Shown here: one piece after another, positions 62,105-64,000 of the stretch
How positions within the stretch are numbered: the first letter of the stretch is position 1
How the letters are laid out: each line of letters starts with the position of its first letter
Source of the DNA: Ectobius pallidus
Taxonomy: Eukaryota > Arthropoda > Insecta > Blattodea > Ectobiidae
Assembly (NCBI GenBank): GCA_964059195.1
Contig: CAXKWD010000003.1
Coordinates: 17,404,606-17,468,605 of the forward strand
DNA: 64,000 nucleotides
Direction: 5' to 3'
The notes under the pieces: generated by a model
Told to the model about the DNA's origin: nothing
The model's input: only the letters and a program-made list of their open reading frames with translations
The model's database searches: none
Position numbers and translations under genes: made by a program

Positions 62105-62203
62105 AATAGAGCCTATTTTCCGAATTTAGAGCTTATTTTACGATTTTTAGAATCTATTTTAGGCACCTGAAATTGCATTTTAGAAACCTAAGTCCGAAGT
62201 CTA
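62105..62203. mobile_element. Decayed end of the TAGACCTGGG hAT-like family
   Basis: GAGCCTATTTTCCG, AATCTATTTTAGGCACCTGA and CCTAAGTCCGAAGTCTACTT parallel the right terminal 100 bp of the copies at 13671, 18568 and 41220. Confidence 0.45.
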
Positions 62204-62473
62204 CTTATACCTGTAATAACAATACTAGTAGTAGTAATAATTATTGTGTAATCAGTTATAATTTGATATCAATAAGAACAATCTCTAAGTAATCTTATTG
62301 CAAATGATTGTCAAAATATCACATAACTGGCAATTTATTGTAGTTATTCTGCTTTCACGAATGTTCAGAATGTTTAAAAGAAATAGCGTTGGTATAAAAT
62401 GTATTGCAGAAGTAGGTGTTGGTTGAACCAGGAGATGAGAATATCGATGAAGCAGGATTCCTTGTTCTATCAC

Positions 62474-62476
<3 letters not shown>

Positions 62477-62509
<33 letters not shown>

Positions 62510-62510
62510 T
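62477..62510. repeat. (AAT)n microsatellite
   Basis: About 11 AAT units, next to a TAGGCCTA octamer at 62512. Confidence 0.9.
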
Positions 62511-62524
62511 ATAGGCCTAATGAC

Positions 62525-63243
62525 TTAAGGGAAGAAGTTACCTTGAAATTGGTATAATTGCAATTTTTTTTTATTGCTGACTTTCTTACTTTGAAGTATG
62601 CTTTATGAAAATATAAATGTATTTTAACCACAAGCCAATTTAAAGGCCCTTAATGGCAGCTTATATGACAGATTATTTATAGGCCAATAACCTAGGCCTA
62701 CTTATGTTTTATATTTAGGCATACTTTGTTCTATTCTGTGTGATATATAGTTGCTTATTCCTTTTTGTGTAGCCTAATGCAAGAAAAATTAACATAGAAT
62801 TCAAGTGAATTGAATTAAAACTAATGTAGATTAGATAAAGAAGTTTTCTTTTAATGTTTATTTTTTCTAGCTTTACGTACCTTTTCTCTGAAACTATTCA
62901 TCCCAGCACATTGAAATTTTTACAGGCTATTTATGTGTTATATGAGCATAATTTGACATTTCTTTAACTTCCTGGTATCAATATTACGGCTGATAAGTTT
63001 CTTCATTTAACATTTTTGAAAAAAATAAGTGTAATTATTTTTTAAAATTCTAGATATTACATTTTTTAAGATACCGCTCTAAAAAAATCACGTTGTTCCG
63101 AAGGACTGTAAATATAAGTGGGAAATTTCTCATTTGTCTACGATTTACTGTTCTTGAGTTTATGTTATTGCTTAATTTCATAGTTTGAAATTGAAATTGA
63201 CAAATTTAACATGGTGGAGATAGAAGGTACCTTCTCCCCTTAA
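62525..63243. mobile_element. TTAA-flanked non-autonomous DNA transposon, family D
   Basis: Ends TTAAGGGAAGAAGTTACCTT and AAGGTACCTTCTCCCCTTAA are inverted repeats with two mismatches. The 719-bp element has no transposase. The box ACGTACCTTTTCTCTGAAAC, then GAAATTTTTACAGG, lies at 62875-62926 and is shared with families B and C. Confidence 0.75.
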
Positions 63244-63776
63244 GGGACATTTTGAAACTCGTCCCCATTCTTGTAGTTATCGCGGTAAATGCTTATAGGG
63301 ATGGTAGTTAGAGTTTTAAAAGCATGCGCTATGTGAGGGAAAGAATGAGTACTTCGCATTACTTTAGCTCTTTTAGTCATATATTGTACAGTCGCAGTGA
63401 AAAAGGAAATTATAGCCATATTTCACGGCATGGGAGATGTAAATTCTAGCTTAAATGTGTTGATGTCTTGTCTCATTACACGCGGTCTCCGAATTCTTCT
63501 CTGCGTGACATGGCACGCTGTTTCGTGATTCCAAACAGCACGGAATTTAATTGAATCCGAAATCCTGGACGGTTACAAACGATATTGCGTTGTCTAAACC
63601 TTTGCCGTAGAAATTATCGTCTGCTCTGTTTGCAGCAATGTTCACCCTTGACCTTTAATATGAGTTGACTGCAACATCTTAACAGCTTAACTAGTCCGGT
63701 ACTAAGTGACGCCGCAGGGTGTTGCGTGTTTGAGCAGCTGATCGCCGTTTTCCACAAATCTCTAATAAATTCTCTT

Positions 63777-63976
63777 NNNNNNNNNNNNNNNNNNNNNNNN
63801 NNNNNNNNNNNNNNNNNNNNNNNNNNNNNNNNNNNNNNNNNNNNNNNNNNNNNNNNNNNNNNNNNNNNNNNNNNNNNNNNNNNNNNNNNNNNNNNNNNNN
63901 NNNNNNNNNNNNNNNNNNNNNNNNNNNNNNNNNNNNNNNNNNNNNNNNNNNNNNNNNNNNNNNNNNNNNNNNNNNN
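63777..63976. other. Assembly gap of 200 Ns
   Basis: There are exactly 200 N characters, the usual placeholder for a gap of unknown size. The 24 bases after it are the exact reverse complement of 25469-25492, so a repeat copy probably caused the break. Confidence 0.95.
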
Positions 63977-64000
63977 AGTACTGCACGTAATCCTCGTGCT

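Overview
The window reads as non-coding DNA from a large, AT-rich, repeat-laden insect genome. It contains one recognisable exon (42926-43125), which encodes part of a B56-type (B') regulatory subunit of protein phosphatase 2A, closest from memory to the gamma/delta class (Drosophila well-rounded). The exon has a clean 3' splice site, a consensus GTGAGT 5' splice site and an open frame. No other exon of the gene is visible, so the window is probably two very large introns, at least about 42.9 kb upstream and 20.6 kb downstream. The exon protein, the mariner, hAT, TTAA-flanked, Helitron-like and LINE content, and the intron size fit a big-genome insect. A cockroach-like polyneopteran is my best guess, but it is only an inference.

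Layout: 1-9 kb holds TTAA-flanked non-autonomous transposons (one carrying a SINE), an hAT-like relic, microsatellites and the 3' end of a LINE. 9.9-15 kb holds a 230-bp Tc1/mariner-derived miniature element, a Helitron-like terminus, a tRNA-like sequence, a LINE interrupted by a DNA element with an 8-bp target duplication, an RTE-like LINE tail, a TGAG microsatellite, an hAT-like element and a long hairpin. 15-26.6 kb holds a head-to-head pair of truncated mariners, a second hAT-like copy, a minus-strand LINE tail, a 3 x 95-bp tandem array, a third copy of one TTAA family and a Helitron-like element. 27-41.9 kb holds SINEs, another mariner relic, several inverted-repeat elements and a third hAT-like copy. 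After the exon, 43-64 kb holds a SINE, inverted repeats, a Helitron-like element apparently split by an insertion that resembles Harbinger, a Tc1/mariner-type element with a transposase tail, segmental and hairpin duplications, another TTAA element and a 200-bp assembly gap.

No operons, CRISPR arrays or bacterial features are present. The most unusual signals are a strong excess of the palindromic octamer TAGGCCTA, an internal sequence box shared by TTAA-flanked families with different termini, and nested insertions whose target duplications can still be read. All repeat assignments are by eye, and no database search was run.

[Form note: the feature confidence values were absent from the original answer; the schema requires them, so they were filled in during reformatting from the wording of each entry.]
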